Positions 33,307-43,474 of a stretch of 64,000 nt of DNA are shown here, one piece after another (the first letter of the stretch is position 1; the number at the start of each line of letters is the position of its first letter). The DNA is from Nocardia bhagyanarayanae (GTDB taxonomy: Bacteria; Actinomycetota; Actinomycetes; Mycobacteriales; Mycobacteriaceae): assembly GCF_006716565.1 (NCBI RefSeq), contig NZ_VFPG01000002.1, positions 1,240,001 through 1,304,000 on the forward strand, in the 5' to 3' direction. The position numbers and the translations under genes were made by a program. The notes below the pieces were generated by a model that was not told the origin of the DNA, did not search any database, and saw only the letters and a program-made list of their open reading frames with translations.

Positions 33307-34863
33307 TCAGAAGAGCGAGGGAATCCGGGCGTCGATGAGGTGCGGGCCCGGTTCGGCCAGCGCCGCGCGGAACTGCTCGGAGAGTTCTTCGCAGGTGGTG
33401 GCGACCGTTGCGGGAACGCCGAAACCGCGGGCGATCGCGGCGAAATCCATGTCTGGGCGCGACAGGTCGAGCAGGTCGCCTGCCTTCGGGCCGACCTCGG
33501 TGGCGCCCACCCGGCCGAGTTCCATCCGCAGGATCGCGTAGGCGCGATTGTTGATGAGCACCGTGGTGATGTTCAGGTTCTCGCGCGCCATCGTCCACAG
33601 CGCGGAGATGGTGTAGACGGCGCTGCCATCGCTCTGCAGGGCGATCACCGGTCGCTCGGGAGCCGCCACAGCCGCACCCACCGCTACTGGCAGGCCCTGG
33701 CCGATGGCGCCACCGGTGAGGGACAGCACGTCGTGCCGCGGCGAACCCGCCGTGGCCGCCCCCAGGAAGACACCCGAGGTGTTCGACTCGTCGGAGACGA
33801 TCGCGTTCTCCGGCAGCAACGCGCCGATGACCTGGACCCAATTACGCACATCCAGTGGGCCGGAAGGCAACTCGGGCAGCGACGCGACGGCGCCCCTTGG
33901 CGCGACATCGGCCGCCACCTCCGCGGCGAGGGCCTCCAGCGCGGCGACGATATCGGCTTCCGGCTCGGCGAGCCGGTGGACCTGCGCGCCCGCCGGTACC
34001 AGATCGCTCGGCTTGCCCGGGTAGGCGAAGAACGACACCGGCGGCCGGGTACCCGCCACGATGACATGCTCGGCGCCGTCGAGCTGGCCGGTGGCCTGTT
34101 CGGCCAGATAGCCGAGCCGGTCGATGGCCGGTACACCCGCGCCGCGGGTGAGCCGCGCGGGATGGGTCTCCACCAGCGGTCGCGCGCCGGTGGCGGCGGC
34201 GATTCGGTCGGCCGCGACGAGACCGCGCTCGGTGGTGGCGGCCCCGCCGATCAGCAGCACCGCCCGCTCGCCGCTGCGCAGGATCTTGGCGATCTCGGCG
34301 ACGGTCGCCGGGTCCGGAGCGGCCGCCGGGACCGGTTCGACCGGCGCGGCGGGGCCACGGCCCTCACCCCAGGAGACGTCCGCGGGCAGCACCAAGGTCG
34401 CGATGCGCGGCGGAGTGGCCTGTGCCGCGGCGACGGTCTCGGCGGCGTCGCGCCCGATCCGGTCGGGGGAGCTGCCGCGGCGTGTCCAGCTGTGACTCCA
34501 GCCGGTGAGCGCCTCGATATCGGAATCCAGTGGCGCGTCGAATTGCTTGTGGCTATCGGCGTGCTCGCCGACCACATTGACGATCGGCACGTGCGCGCGC
34601 CGGGCATTGTGCAGATTCGCCAGACCGTTGGCCAGACCGGGGCCGAGGTGGAGCAGGGTGACGGCCGGTTTACCCGCGATCCGGGCGTAACCGTCGGCCG
34701 CGCCGGTGACCACCCCTTCGAACAGGCACAGCACCCCGCGAATCCGCGGCACCGAGTCCAGTGCGGCGACGAAATGCATCTCCGAGGTCCCGGGATTGCC
34801 GAAGCACACCTCGACACCGGCGTCGACGAGTGTGCTGATCAGCGCTTGCGCACCGTTGGTCAT
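33307..34863 (-). CDS. Thiamine-diphosphate-dependent enzyme, acetolactate synthase/benzoylformate decarboxylase family (518 aa)
   Basis: Three-domain ThDP enzyme: the N-terminal domain has VCFGNPGTSEMHF and the catalytic Glu in CLFEGVVTGAADGYARI, and the C-terminal domain has the ThDP motif from SDGSAVYT to INN. The family decarboxylates 2-oxo acids or cleaves 2-hydroxyacyl-CoA. It resembles the unassigned IlvB-like group with GNPGTSEMHF more than oxalyl-CoA decarboxylase. Its start overlaps the end of the GlcD-like gene by 4 bp, so it is the third gene of an operon (ligase, 2-hydroxyacid dehydrogenase, ThDP enzyme). The context favours decarboxylation of the 2-oxo acid made by the preceding gene. 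Confidence 0.8.
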   Translation of the reverse strand: MTNGAQALISTLVDAGVEVCFGNPGTSEMHFVAALDSVPRIRGVLCLFEGVVTGAADGYARIAGKPAVTLLHLGPGLANGLANLHNARRAHVPIVNVVGEHADSHKQFDAPLDSDIEALTGWSHSWTRRGSSPDRIGRDAAETVAAAQATPPRIATLVLPADVSWGEGRGPAAPVEPVPAAAPDPATVAEIAKILRSGERAVLLIGGAATTERGLVAADRIAAATGARPLVETHPARLTRGAGVPAIDRLGYLAEQATGQLDGAEHVIVAGTRPPVSFFAYPGKPSDLVPAGAQVHRLAEPEADIVAALEALAAEVAADVAPRGAVASLPELPSGPLDVRNWVQVIGALLPENAIVSDESNTSGVFLGAATAGSPRHDVLSLTGGAIGQGLPVAVGAAVAAPERPVIALQSDGSAVYTISALWTMARENLNITTVLINNRAYAILRMELGRVGATEVGPKAGDLLDLSRPDMDFAAIARGFGVPATVATTCEELSEQFRAALAEPGPHLIDARIPSLF

Positions 34864-36281
34864 GGGACCGCCTTTCCACCGAGTATGACGCCGGGGTTGA
34901 GGATTCCGGCCGGGTCGAACACCTGCTTGATTCCCCGCATCAGGGCGAGCGCGACCGGGTCCGCCAAGGCAGTGAAGTGGGCGGTCTTGATCCGCCCGAG
35001 ACCGTGTTCACCGGAGATCGCCCCGCCCAGGCCGGTGGCGAGGGCGAAGATGCGGTGCAGCAGCGCGTCGCGGGTGGTCTCCTCGCGGCAGTACACGGCC
35101 AGGTGCACATTGCCGTCACCAGCGTGGCCGCAGCCGATCAGCTGCGCGTCGACGGCGTGGGCCAGCGCGGTGGCGCCGTCGAAGAACTCGGGCATCGCCG
35201 CCCGCGGCACCACCACATCGAGGACCTCGTCGGCGCCGGACGCCTTGGCCGACCAGAACGCCTTCTCCCTGGCCTCGATCAGCAGCCGGGCCGAATAGCC
35301 TTCCAGCACATAGATATCCAGTGCGCCGAGGGCGTCGAGTAGTTCGCCGAGCAGGTCGATGCCGGTGTCGAGGGATGCACGTTCACGATCGTCCAGCCCG
35401 ATCACCAAATACGCCTGTGCGGCCGCGCGGATCCCGGTACCGATGCCGAGCTCGAGATCCTGGGCCCGGGTCAGTGCCTCCAAGGTTCGGGTGTCGAGAT
35501 ATTCGAGGATGGTCGGCGCCACCCCGGTGCGCAGGACCGCGGGCACCGCCCGCATGACCGCGGTGAGATCGGCGAAGGCGGCCATGAGGGTGGCACTGTG
35601 GGCGGGCCGCGGGTACAGGCGGACGGTGATCTCGGTGGCCAGGGCAAGCGTGCCTTCCGAGCCCATGATCAGCTGCGTCAGGTCGTAACCGGTGGACACC
35701 TTGGTGAGTTTGCCGCCGGTCCGCACGAGTTCCCCCGAGGGCAGCGCGGCCTGCAGACCGAGCACATTGTGGCGGGTCACGCCGTAGCGCACCGCGCGCA
35801 TGCCGCCGGCATTGGTCCCGACGGTGCCACCGACGCTGGCGGACAGTTCGCCGGGAAACACGGTGTACATCAACCCGTATGGGGCGACCGCCGCGTCGAG
35901 TTCGGCGAGCGTGACACCGGGCTGCACGACGGCCACCTGGTTGTCCACGTCGACCTCGAGGACGGTGGCCATGCGTTCGAACGAGATGACCAGGCCGTCC
36001 TCGACGGGCCGGCAGGCACCGGACAGACCGGTGCCCGAACCCCGTGCGGTCACCGGGACCCGCGCGGCCGCGGCCACGACGAGGAGTTCGGCGGTCTCCT
36101 CGGCCGTGGCCGGGCGGGCCAGATAGCGGGGCGCCACCGGCGCACCGGCGAGCGCTTCGTCGTGGTGGTAATCGGGCCCGATCCTGTCCTCGGTGACCAC
36201 GTGCGCCGACCCGACGACAGCCGCGAACCGCTCGAGGACGTGCTGATCGGGCGTTGTTCCCGTGCGAGAGGTGGTGGTCAA
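34860..36281 (-). CDS. FAD-linked 2-hydroxyacid dehydrogenase, GlcD/D-lactate dehydrogenase type (473 aa)
   Basis: The PCMH-type FAD domain contains VPVTARGSGTGLSGACRPVE, GGTVGTNAGGMRAVRYGVTR and GSEGTLALATEITVRL. The C-terminal substrate domain has the metal-binding and catalytic His motif GCGHAGDGNVHLAVYC and GAISGEHGLGRIKT. Members oxidise glycolate, D-lactate or D-2-hydroxyglutarate to 2-oxo acids and pass electrons to quinone or ETF. ATGA overlaps at both ends (with the ligase upstream and ThDP enzyme downstream) show tight translational coupling. Confidence 0.85.
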   Translation of the reverse strand: MTTTSRTGTTPDQHVLERFAAVVGSAHVVTEDRIGPDYHHDEALAGAPVAPRYLARPATAEETAELLVVAAAARVPVTARGSGTGLSGACRPVEDGLVISFERMATVLEVDVDNQVAVVQPGVTLAELDAAVAPYGLMYTVFPGELSASVGGTVGTNAGGMRAVRYGVTRHNVLGLQAALPSGELVRTGGKLTKVSTGYDLTQLIMGSEGTLALATEITVRLYPRPAHSATLMAAFADLTAVMRAVPAVLRTGVAPTILEYLDTRTLEALTRAQDLELGIGTGIRAAAQAYLVIGLDDRERASLDTGIDLLGELLDALGALDIYVLEGYSARLLIEAREKAFWSAKASGADEVLDVVVPRAAMPEFFDGATALAHAVDAQLIGCGHAGDGNVHLAVYCREETTRDALLHRIFALATGLGGAISGEHGLGRIKTAHFTALADPVALALMRGIKQVFDPAGILNPGVILGGKAVP

Positions 36282-37804
36282 GGGCGCACCGCTTTGGCGT
36301 CACGTGACGGTGCTGCGGCCCGGAGCTGATCCCGGTCGATATCGCGCTTGAGGATCTTCCCGGTCGTGCCCTTCGGCAGCTGCTCGACGAACTGGATGAT
36401 GCGCGGAATCTTGTAGGCGGACAACCGTTCTCGCGTCCAGGTGTCGAGATCGGCGGCGGTGAGCACGGATCCGGACCGTGGTGTGACGACGGCGGCGACC
36501 TCTTCGCCGTAGTACTCGTCGGGGATACCGACCACGGCGGCCTCGACGACATCGGGATGGGCGTAGAGCACCTCTTCGACCTCGCTCGGATAAACGTTGT
36601 ACCCGCCGCGAATGATCATGTCCTTGAGCCGGTCGACGATGCGCAGGTCGTGCTCGGCGTCGAATACGCCGAGGTCGCCGGTGCGGAACCAACCGTCGGC
36701 GGTGAGCGCGGCGGCCGTCGCGTCGGGACGGTTGCGGTAGCCCTTGAACACGGTGTCGCCGCGGACGAAGATCTCCCCGACCTCACCCGGCCCGCACACC
36801 GCACCGTCGGTGGTGCGGATCTGCATGTCCAGGCGCGGTACCACCCGGCCGACCGAGCCGATCTTGCCGCCGCGCTCGACGTCGTTGAACGCGCCGAAGG
36901 CGGTGGTCTCGGTGAGCCCGTAGCCCTCCAGGATGGTGCAGCCGAACTTCTCCTCGAAGGCGCGCGCCACCTCGCCGGGCAGGGATGCGCCGCCGGAGAC
37001 GGCGACGCGCAGGGTCGCGAAGTCGGCGCTGTCGGCATCGTCTGCCGCGTGCAGCATGGCATTCCACATCGTCGGCACGCCGCACATCACCGTCAGCTTG
37101 TCGCGGCGCAGCAGGTCGATCAGTCCCTGCGGTGTGAACTTCGGGAGCAGCGACAGCGATCCGCCACCGGTGAAGGTTGCCATCATCACCGCGGCCTGCC
37201 CGAAGACGTGGAACAGCGGCAGGGCGGTGCCGGTGCGGTCCTCGCCGGAGGTGCCCGCGACCGCACAGCCGATCTGGCCCGCCGCGAGCAGATTGGCGAC
37301 ACCGAGTTCGGCGCCTTTGGGCCGCCCGGTGGTGCCCGAGGTGTACAGGATCGCCGCGGTCTCGGCCGGGTCGCGGTCGATTACCCAGGCCAGGGGAGTG
37401 CTGTCGGTGTCCGCGCCGGTGGTCAGGGTCAGGTGGATGATGCCCGCGCCGTCGGCGGCGCGCGAGACCGCGGGCCCGACCTCGTGCCAGCTGATCGCGA
37501 GCGTCGCGCCCGCGTCGGTGAGATAGTAGGCGGCCTCGGGCTCGGTGGACATGGTGTTGATGGGCACCACGGTCGCGCCGAGGGCCTGAATTCCCATGTA
37601 CGCCACCACGAATTCCGGGCAGGACGGTGCGGCGAGTAGCACCCGGTCGCCCGCGCCGATGCCGTGCGCGGCCAGCAGTCCGGCGTAGCGCAGACTGCGC
37701 GCCAGCAGTTCGTCGTAGGACCAGGGGCCGCTCGACGTGTGGATCGCGACGCGCTCGGGGTGTGCCTCGGCGTGCTGAATGATCGGGTCGATCAGATTGG
37801 ACAT
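36278..37804 (-). CDS. Acyl-CoA ligase / AMP-binding enzyme (508 aa)
   Basis: This adenylate-forming enzyme shows the P-loop ILYTSGTTGRPKGAEL, the A5 motif EGYGLTETTAFGAF, the A7 motif WFRTGDLGVF and A8 DRLKDMIIRGGYNVYP. The catalytic lysine lies in LPKGTTGKILKRDI. It activates a carboxylic acid to its CoA thioester, probably the acid made by the aldehyde dehydrogenase. First gene of a three-gene operon on the minus strand, with operator copy 6 and a TACAGT -10 box upstream; AAAGGCAG precedes the ATG. Confidence 0.9.
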   Translation of the reverse strand: MSNLIDPIIQHAEAHPERVAIHTSSGPWSYDELLARSLRYAGLLAAHGIGAGDRVLLAAPSCPEFVVAYMGIQALGATVVPINTMSTEPEAAYYLTDAGATLAISWHEVGPAVSRAADGAGIIHLTLTTGADTDSTPLAWVIDRDPAETAAILYTSGTTGRPKGAELGVANLLAAGQIGCAVAGTSGEDRTGTALPLFHVFGQAAVMMATFTGGGSLSLLPKFTPQGLIDLLRRDKLTVMCGVPTMWNAMLHAADDADSADFATLRVAVSGGASLPGEVARAFEEKFGCTILEGYGLTETTAFGAFNDVERGGKIGSVGRVVPRLDMQIRTTDGAVCGPGEVGEIFVRGDTVFKGYRNRPDATAAALTADGWFRTGDLGVFDAEHDLRIVDRLKDMIIRGGYNVYPSEVEEVLYAHPDVVEAAVVGIPDEYYGEEVAAVVTPRSGSVLTAADLDTWTRERLSAYKIPRIIQFVEQLPKGTTGKILKRDIDRDQLRAAAPSRDAKAVRP

Positions 37805-37861
37805 GGGGTGGCTGCCTTTCGAAACAGGCGATAGGGCGCAGCAGACGATGTGCCGGAGGTC

Positions 37862-37906
37862 ACTGTAACCAGCGATGCATATTTAACACAACAGTTGTGA
37901 TGTAAA
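37862..37906 (-). promoter_or_regulatory. Operator copy 6 with promoter of the ligase operon
   Basis: On the minus strand the site reads TTTACATCAC-N4-GTTGTGTTAA (37883-37906). -35 TTGTGT and -10 TACAGT (37862-37867) are separated by 18 bp. Confidence 0.75.
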
Positions 37907-37919
37907 TGAGGGCGCGGGA

Positions 37920-39317
37920 TCACGCGGCGTGCAACTCCTCGGCGGTGACGCCCTCGAGCGGCCGGTTCGTCGTCCGCGGCCCGAAGATCAGGATGACGAT
38001 CGAGAACGCGACGAAGGCCACCGCCGCGGTGATCATCACGCCCGCACCGGCCCACGCGCCGTAAAGCGCCGCGCCGAGCACGCCCGACAGTGCGCCGCCG
38101 ATGTTGCCGACGCTGATGATGATCCCGCTGCCCAGGCCGCGAGCCTCGGTGGGAATCGTCTCGGGGATGTAGGCGAAGTACGCGGTGATCACGAGTCCGG
38201 TCACCACGGCGGCGACGCCACCCGCGGACGTCACCAGCAGGCTGTCGGTGGCCAAGCCGAGGCCGGCCAGTGGCACGGCCGAGATGAGCGAGGAGGCCAG
38301 GATGAAGGTCTTGCGTTCGACCCGGTCGATCACCAGCCACGCCAGCAGCGGAGTGACGAAGTAGACGACGTTCCAGACGAGCTGGATCCGGTAGGCGTCG
38401 GCCTCGGCGATCGATAGGCCGTCGACCAGGACGTACATCGCCCAATTCTGGTACAGGTACAGGCCGAGGGTGGCGCCGAAGTAGCCGATCGAGAGCGCGA
38501 CGATGGTGCGGATGATGCGCTTGTTGCCCAGGACTCTGCGCAGCGACACGTGCTGCGAGCCCTCGGCCACGGGGTCGGGCTCGGCGAGCGGACCGCGCCG
38601 CAGCGCACGGGTCTCGAGTTTCGCGACTATCTGCTCGGCCTTGCCGACCTGATCGCGTGAGATGTGCCAGCGCACCGATTCCGGCATGAGGAAGTGGGCC
38701 GCAGGCGCGATCAGCAACCCGATACCGCCGAGGATGAACAGGTGCCGCCAAGTGTCCGGCCCGCCGGCGGGGACGGTCACCAGGGCGAGCAGCGCGACGA
38801 TCGGCGCGACGATCACGAACGCCGAGGTCACGATCGAGACGAAGCGGCCGCGGGTTGCCGCCGGGAACATCTCGACGATGTAGACCAGCAGTGCCGACAT
38901 CGACGCTTGCACGCCGATGCCGGTGACCGTCCGTGAGGCGAGGATGGTCTCGAAGTTCGGGGCGAGGCCGGTGGCGATGACGCCGAGCGAGCACGTCGCC
39001 GTGCCCCACACCATGATCGAGCGCCTGCCGAACCGGTCGGCCAGACGTCCGCCGAACAGGCCGCCGATCACCATGCCGGCGAAGAAGGAGCTGCTGGCCA
39101 GGCCGACTTCGCCAACGGTCAGGCCCGCGTGTTCCACGATCGCCGGTGTGACGTAGGCGAACAGGGCGTTGTCGTAGTACCCGAGCCCGAGGTTCACGGT
39201 GAGCAGGGCGATCCACGCGATGTGCGGTGCCAGCACCGGCAAGCGGTCGAGGCGGGCGGGTATCTCCGCCGGGTTCATTTCGGAGGCGGGGCCGGCCTCG
39301 GAATCGAGCAGGGTCAT
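37920..39317 (-). CDS. MFS transporter, copy 2 (465 aa)
   Basis: A twelve-helix major facilitator paralogous to the copy at 30.4 kb over its whole length (GGRLADRFGRRS, GGPDTWRHLF, MPESVRWHIS, ALRRGPLAEP, IQLVWNVVYFVTP, FAYIPETIP, FGPRTTNRPLEGV). A duplicated transporter inside one regulon suggests uptake of two related compounds, or uptake and intermediate export. ATG 39317 is taken; a second in-frame ATG lies at 39278. Operator copy 7 is on its promoter. It is divergent from the alcohol dehydrogenase gene. Confidence 0.85.
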   Translation of the reverse strand: MTLLDSEAGPASEMNPAEIPARLDRLPVLAPHIAWIALLTVNLGLGYYDNALFAYVTPAIVEHAGLTVGEVGLASSSFFAGMVIGGLFGGRLADRFGRRSIMVWGTATCSLGVIATGLAPNFETILASRTVTGIGVQASMSALLVYIVEMFPAATRGRFVSIVTSAFVIVAPIVALLALVTVPAGGPDTWRHLFILGGIGLLIAPAAHFLMPESVRWHISRDQVGKAEQIVAKLETRALRRGPLAEPDPVAEGSQHVSLRRVLGNKRIIRTIVALSIGYFGATLGLYLYQNWAMYVLVDGLSIAEADAYRIQLVWNVVYFVTPLLAWLVIDRVERKTFILASSLISAVPLAGLGLATDSLLVTSAGGVAAVVTGLVITAYFAYIPETIPTEARGLGSGIIISVGNIGGALSGVLGAALYGAWAGAGVMITAAVAFVAFSIVILIFGPRTTNRPLEGVTAEELHAA

Positions 39318-39360
39318 GAGAGTGCCTTATCGATAAAGCAAGCTGTTAGTGACGGAGGTC

Positions 39361-39405
39361 ACTCTAAGAGCTACGCTGTCTTTTGCACAACAGGTGTGAT
39401 GTAAA
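39361..39405 (-). promoter_or_regulatory. Operator copy 7 between MFS-2 and the alcohol dehydrogenase
   Basis: On the minus strand the site reads TTTACATCAC-N4-GTTGTGCAAA (39382-39405). -35 TTGTGC and -10 TAGAGT (39361-39366) have an 18-bp spacer and serve MFS-2. On the plus strand TAAATT (39402-39407) could be the -10 of the dehydrogenase pair, so one site may control both directions. Confidence 0.75.
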
Positions 39406-39477
39406 TTCTCGGCACACCAGCGCGACAGGTCCGAGCGGGCGATCGGCCCGATCCGGCGTTGACGGAAGGCAAGTGAG

Positions 39478-40601
39478 ATGAAAACCAAGGGCGCGATTCT
39501 GTGGGGCGTGAACGAACCGTGGTCGGTCGAGGAGATCGAGGTGGGTGATCCTCGCGAAGGTGAGGTGCAAGTCGAGCTCGCCGCGTCGGGGCTGTGCCAC
39601 TCCGACCATCACCTGTTCACCGGCGACTCGCAGGCGGAGTCGTATCCGGTGATCGGCGGACACGAAGGCGCGGGAGTGATCACCAAGGTCGGCCCCGGCG
39701 TGAAGGGGCTCGCAGAGGGCGACCACGTGGTGCTCTCCTTCATTCCGGCGTGCGGCATGTGCGAACCATGCTCGACCGGTCACCAGAACCTGTGCGACCT
39801 GGGTGCCGACCTGCTCACCGGGAAGTCCATCAGCGACGGCACGGCACGCGTCCGGGCGCGTGGCAAGGACGTGGTTCCCATGTGTCTGCTCGGCACCTTC
39901 GCGCCCTACGTGACCGTCCATCAATACTCGGTGGTCAAGATCGACGACCACATTCCGCTCGAAGCGGCGGCACTGGTCGGCTGCGGGGTGACCACGGGGT
40001 GGGGTTCGGTTACCAATGTCGCGCAGGTGCGACCGGGCGAGAACGTCGTAGTGGTCGGGATCGGCGGCGTCGGGATCAACGCGGTACAGGCCGCCGTCGC
40101 CTCCGGTGCCAAGAACATCATCGCCATCGATCCGGTCGCCTACCACCGCGATCAGGCGGAGAAGTTCGGTGCCACCCACACTTTCGCGTCGATGACCGAC
40201 GCCATCGAGCCGGTGACGGAGTTGACCAGGGGCAAACTGGCCGAGAACGTCATCCTCACGATCGGCAAACTCCGCGGCGAGCACATCGAGCCCGCGCTGC
40301 TGATGACGGGCAAGGCGGGCCGGTGCGTGGTGGTCGGCATGGGCGATCAGGAAGAAGTCGACGTCAAACTCAGCCTGGCCCTGCTGGCTCTGTACCAGCA
40401 GACTCTGCACGGCGCGCTCTTCGGCGGGGCCAACCCACGCAAGGAGATTCCGTCGCTGTTGTCGATGTACGAGGCGGGCAAACTCGAGCTGAACTCGTTG
40501 ATCACCAACACCTACCGGCTCGAGGACATCAACCAGGGCTACCAGGACATGCTCGACGGCAAGAACCTGCGTGGCGTGATCGAATACACGGAGGCGGATC
40601 G

Positions 40602-40605
<4 letters not shown>
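39478..40605 (+). CDS. Zinc-dependent alcohol dehydrogenase, NDMA-dependent type (375 aa)
   Basis: Medium-chain dehydrogenase: the catalytic zinc Cys in SGLCHSDHH, His in GGHEGAG, and the structural zinc loop [15 protein letters not shown] are present, followed by the nucleotide loop [12 protein letters not shown]. The sequence [10 protein letters not shown] and overall length match the actinomycete NDMA-dependent group, with tightly bound cofactor acting as alcohol:aldehyde oxidoreductase. It overlaps the aldehyde dehydrogenase by 4 bp (ATGA), giving an alcohol-to-acid pair. Confidence 0.9.
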
Positions 40606-42023
<1,418 letters not shown>

Positions 42024-42042
42024 GGAGTGTGCCGGGGATCAC

Positions 42043-42086
42043 ACTGTAGCGTTCGCCTCACTTCTGCACAACGGTTGTGATGTGAA
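42043..42086 (-). promoter_or_regulatory. Operator copy 8, near TetR-2, with a minus-strand promoter
   Basis: On the minus strand the site reads TTCACATCAC-N4-GTTGTGCAGA (42063-42086). -35 TTGTGC (42066-42071) and -10 TACAGT (42043-42048) have a 17-bp spacer and point into the 3' end of the aldehyde dehydrogenase gene, that is, antisense. On the plus strand the site lies 22 bases before TetR-2, whose own -10 may be CAGAAT (42095-42100). Confidence 0.65.
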
Positions 42087-42107
42087 TTCTGTGCCAGAAT
42101 CGGGCCC

Positions 42108-42752
42108 ATGGTGAAGCAGCCAGAACGCGCCGCCCGCCGGGGTCGGCCGACTGGAAACCACGAGGCCAAGCGGGCGGAGCTGTTGCGGGCGGCGACGGCG
42201 GTGATCGCCGAGGAAGGCTACGCCAAAGCCTCACTGCGCAAGGTGGCGCAACGGGCCGGCTACACGACCGGCGCGGTGACCTACTATTTCGCCAACAAGG
42301 ACGAGTTGATCACCGCGCTGGTCGAGAGCCGTTTCGACCGCTACGACGCGATGCTCGAAGCGGCGAGGGAACAGGCCGACATCCCGGCGCTGATCGAGCG
42401 CTGGCTGGCCATGACGACCAGCGACTCGCAGCACTGGCCGGTGATGTCGGAGCTGCTCGTGCACGCGCGTGCCGAACCCGCCCTGGCCGAGTTGATCAGG
42501 AAGCGCTACGCGCAATACCGCGACACGCATGCCTCGATCATCGAGGCAGCGCAGGCTGGTGGCGCCATCCGCGACGATATCCCCGCCGAACTCCTCGGCG
42601 ACCAGCTGGCCGCCATGGGCGACGGCTGGACCATGATGTACCCCTTCGAATCTGACCGGTTCACCCCGGCTCGCGCACAAGCGCTGGTCGACGCCGCGAT
42701 CGAGCTGATCACCCCGGTGCCTGTCCGCTCACCTGGCGCCGACGATGCGTAA
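42108..42752 (+). CDS. TetR-family regulator, copy 2 of a paralogous pair (214 aa)
   Basis: The helix-turn-helix AKRAELLRAATAVIAEEGYA and LRKVAQRAGYTTGAVTYYF, SRFDRYDAML and the late LGDQLAAMGDGWTMMYPFE closely parallel TetR-1 at 25.7 kb. The basic N-terminal RGRPTGNHEAKR is also shared. Operator copy 8 lies on its promoter, indicating autoregulation. The ATG is 8 bases after a possible -10, so the message may be leaderless. Its 3' end overlaps the convergent TetR-3 gene by 24 bp. Confidence 0.85.
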   Translation: MVKQPERAARRGRPTGNHEAKRAELLRAATAVIAEEGYAKASLRKVAQRAGYTTGAVTYYFANKDELITALVESRFDRYDAMLEAAREQADIPALIERWLAMTTSDSQHWPVMSELLVHARAEPALAELIRKRYAQYRDTHASIIEAAQAGGAIRDDIPAELLGDQLAAMGDGWTMMYPFESDRFTPARAQALVDAAIELITPVPVRSPGADDA

Positions 42753-43322
42753 GGCCATCTCGGCGTACGCGGCGGCGATGTCTTCCGGCGACCAGTCGCC
42801 GTCGTCGCGGTACCAGCGGGCGATATCGATGCCGAGGGAGAGCAGGGCGACGGCCGCGATCCGCGCGTCGGGGATATCGAAGACGCCCGCATCGATGCCG
42901 CGCTGGACCAAGTCCCGTATCGCTTGATCGATCCGGTGGCGGATGCCACGGATCTCGGTCCGGTGCTCGGGGCTCAGCGAGTTCAGCTCGTAGTTCACGA
43001 TCCGGGCACTGGTGTGCGCGCGGGCGTGGTGCACCGCGAAATCGTGGATCACGTTGCGTAGCGCGGTCGCTGGATCGCTGGACGATGCGGCGGCCTTCTG
43101 CACCAGTTCGAGTGTCGCGTCGTGCCCCGATCGGGAAATCAGGTAGAGCAGTTCCTCTTTGGATTTGTGATGCACATAGACCGCGGCCGGGCTCATGCCC
43201 GCGGCCGCGGCGATATCGCGGGTCGTGGTCCCGTTGAAGCCCTTGTCGGCGAACGCCGCGAGGGCGGCTTCGAGGAGCCGTGCGCGGGTGGCGTCACCGC
43301 GGGGTTCGGTTGTCTCGGTCAT
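42729..43322 (-). CDS. TetR-family regulator of the thiolase operon, KstR2/FadR-like (197 aa)
   Basis: The helix-turn-helix is ATRARLLEAALAAFADKGFN and TTRDIAAAAGMSPAAVYVHH. The ligand domain ends with ALLSLGIDIARWYRDDGDW, a pattern seen in acyl-CoA-responsive regulators such as KstR2. It is not closely related to TetR-1 and TetR-2. It is divergent from the thiolase operon, whose promoter holds a palindrome resembling the published KstR2 operator core. The start MTETTEP at 43322 is preferred; an upstream start at 43364 adds 14 unconserved residues. Confidence 0.8.
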   Translation of the reverse strand: MTETTEPRGDATRARLLEAALAAFADKGFNGTTTRDIAAAAGMSPAAVYVHHKSKEELLYLISRSGHDATLELVQKAAASSSDPATALRNVIHDFAVHHARAHTSARIVNYELNSLSPEHRTEIRGIRHRIDQAIRDLVQRGIDAGVFDIPDARIAAVALLSLGIDIARWYRDDGDWSPEDIAAAYAEMALRIVGAR

Positions 43323-43408
43323 GGGACCGCCATTATCTCGTCTCGGTGGGGCGTCGCTGTTCACCGATTGTGTGATGTGTCCAACAGGAGGCCGAAGCTC
43401 GGCTCCTA

Positions 43409-43458
43409 TTGACGGTGCCTGTGACCTGCTGCACGATACTCCCTAAGCAAGCGCTTAG
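43409..43458 (+). promoter_or_regulatory. Promoter and TetR-3 operator of the thiolase operon
   Basis: -35 TTGACG (43409-43414) and -10 CACGAT (43432-43437) are 17 bp apart. The imperfect palindrome CTAAGCAAGCGCTTAG (43443-43458) covers the expected start of transcription. Its core AGCAAGCGCTTAGT differs at one fixed position from the KstR2 consensus AnCAAGnnCTTGnT. Confidence 0.7.
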
Positions 43459-43474
43459 TTACTAAGGAGATTCG

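Noticed and set aside
43360..43390. A ninth copy of the 24-bp operator (ATTGTGTGATGTGTCC region)
   Set aside because: The right-arm words are there but spacing is off by an insertion and no left arm exists; a degenerate relic at best.
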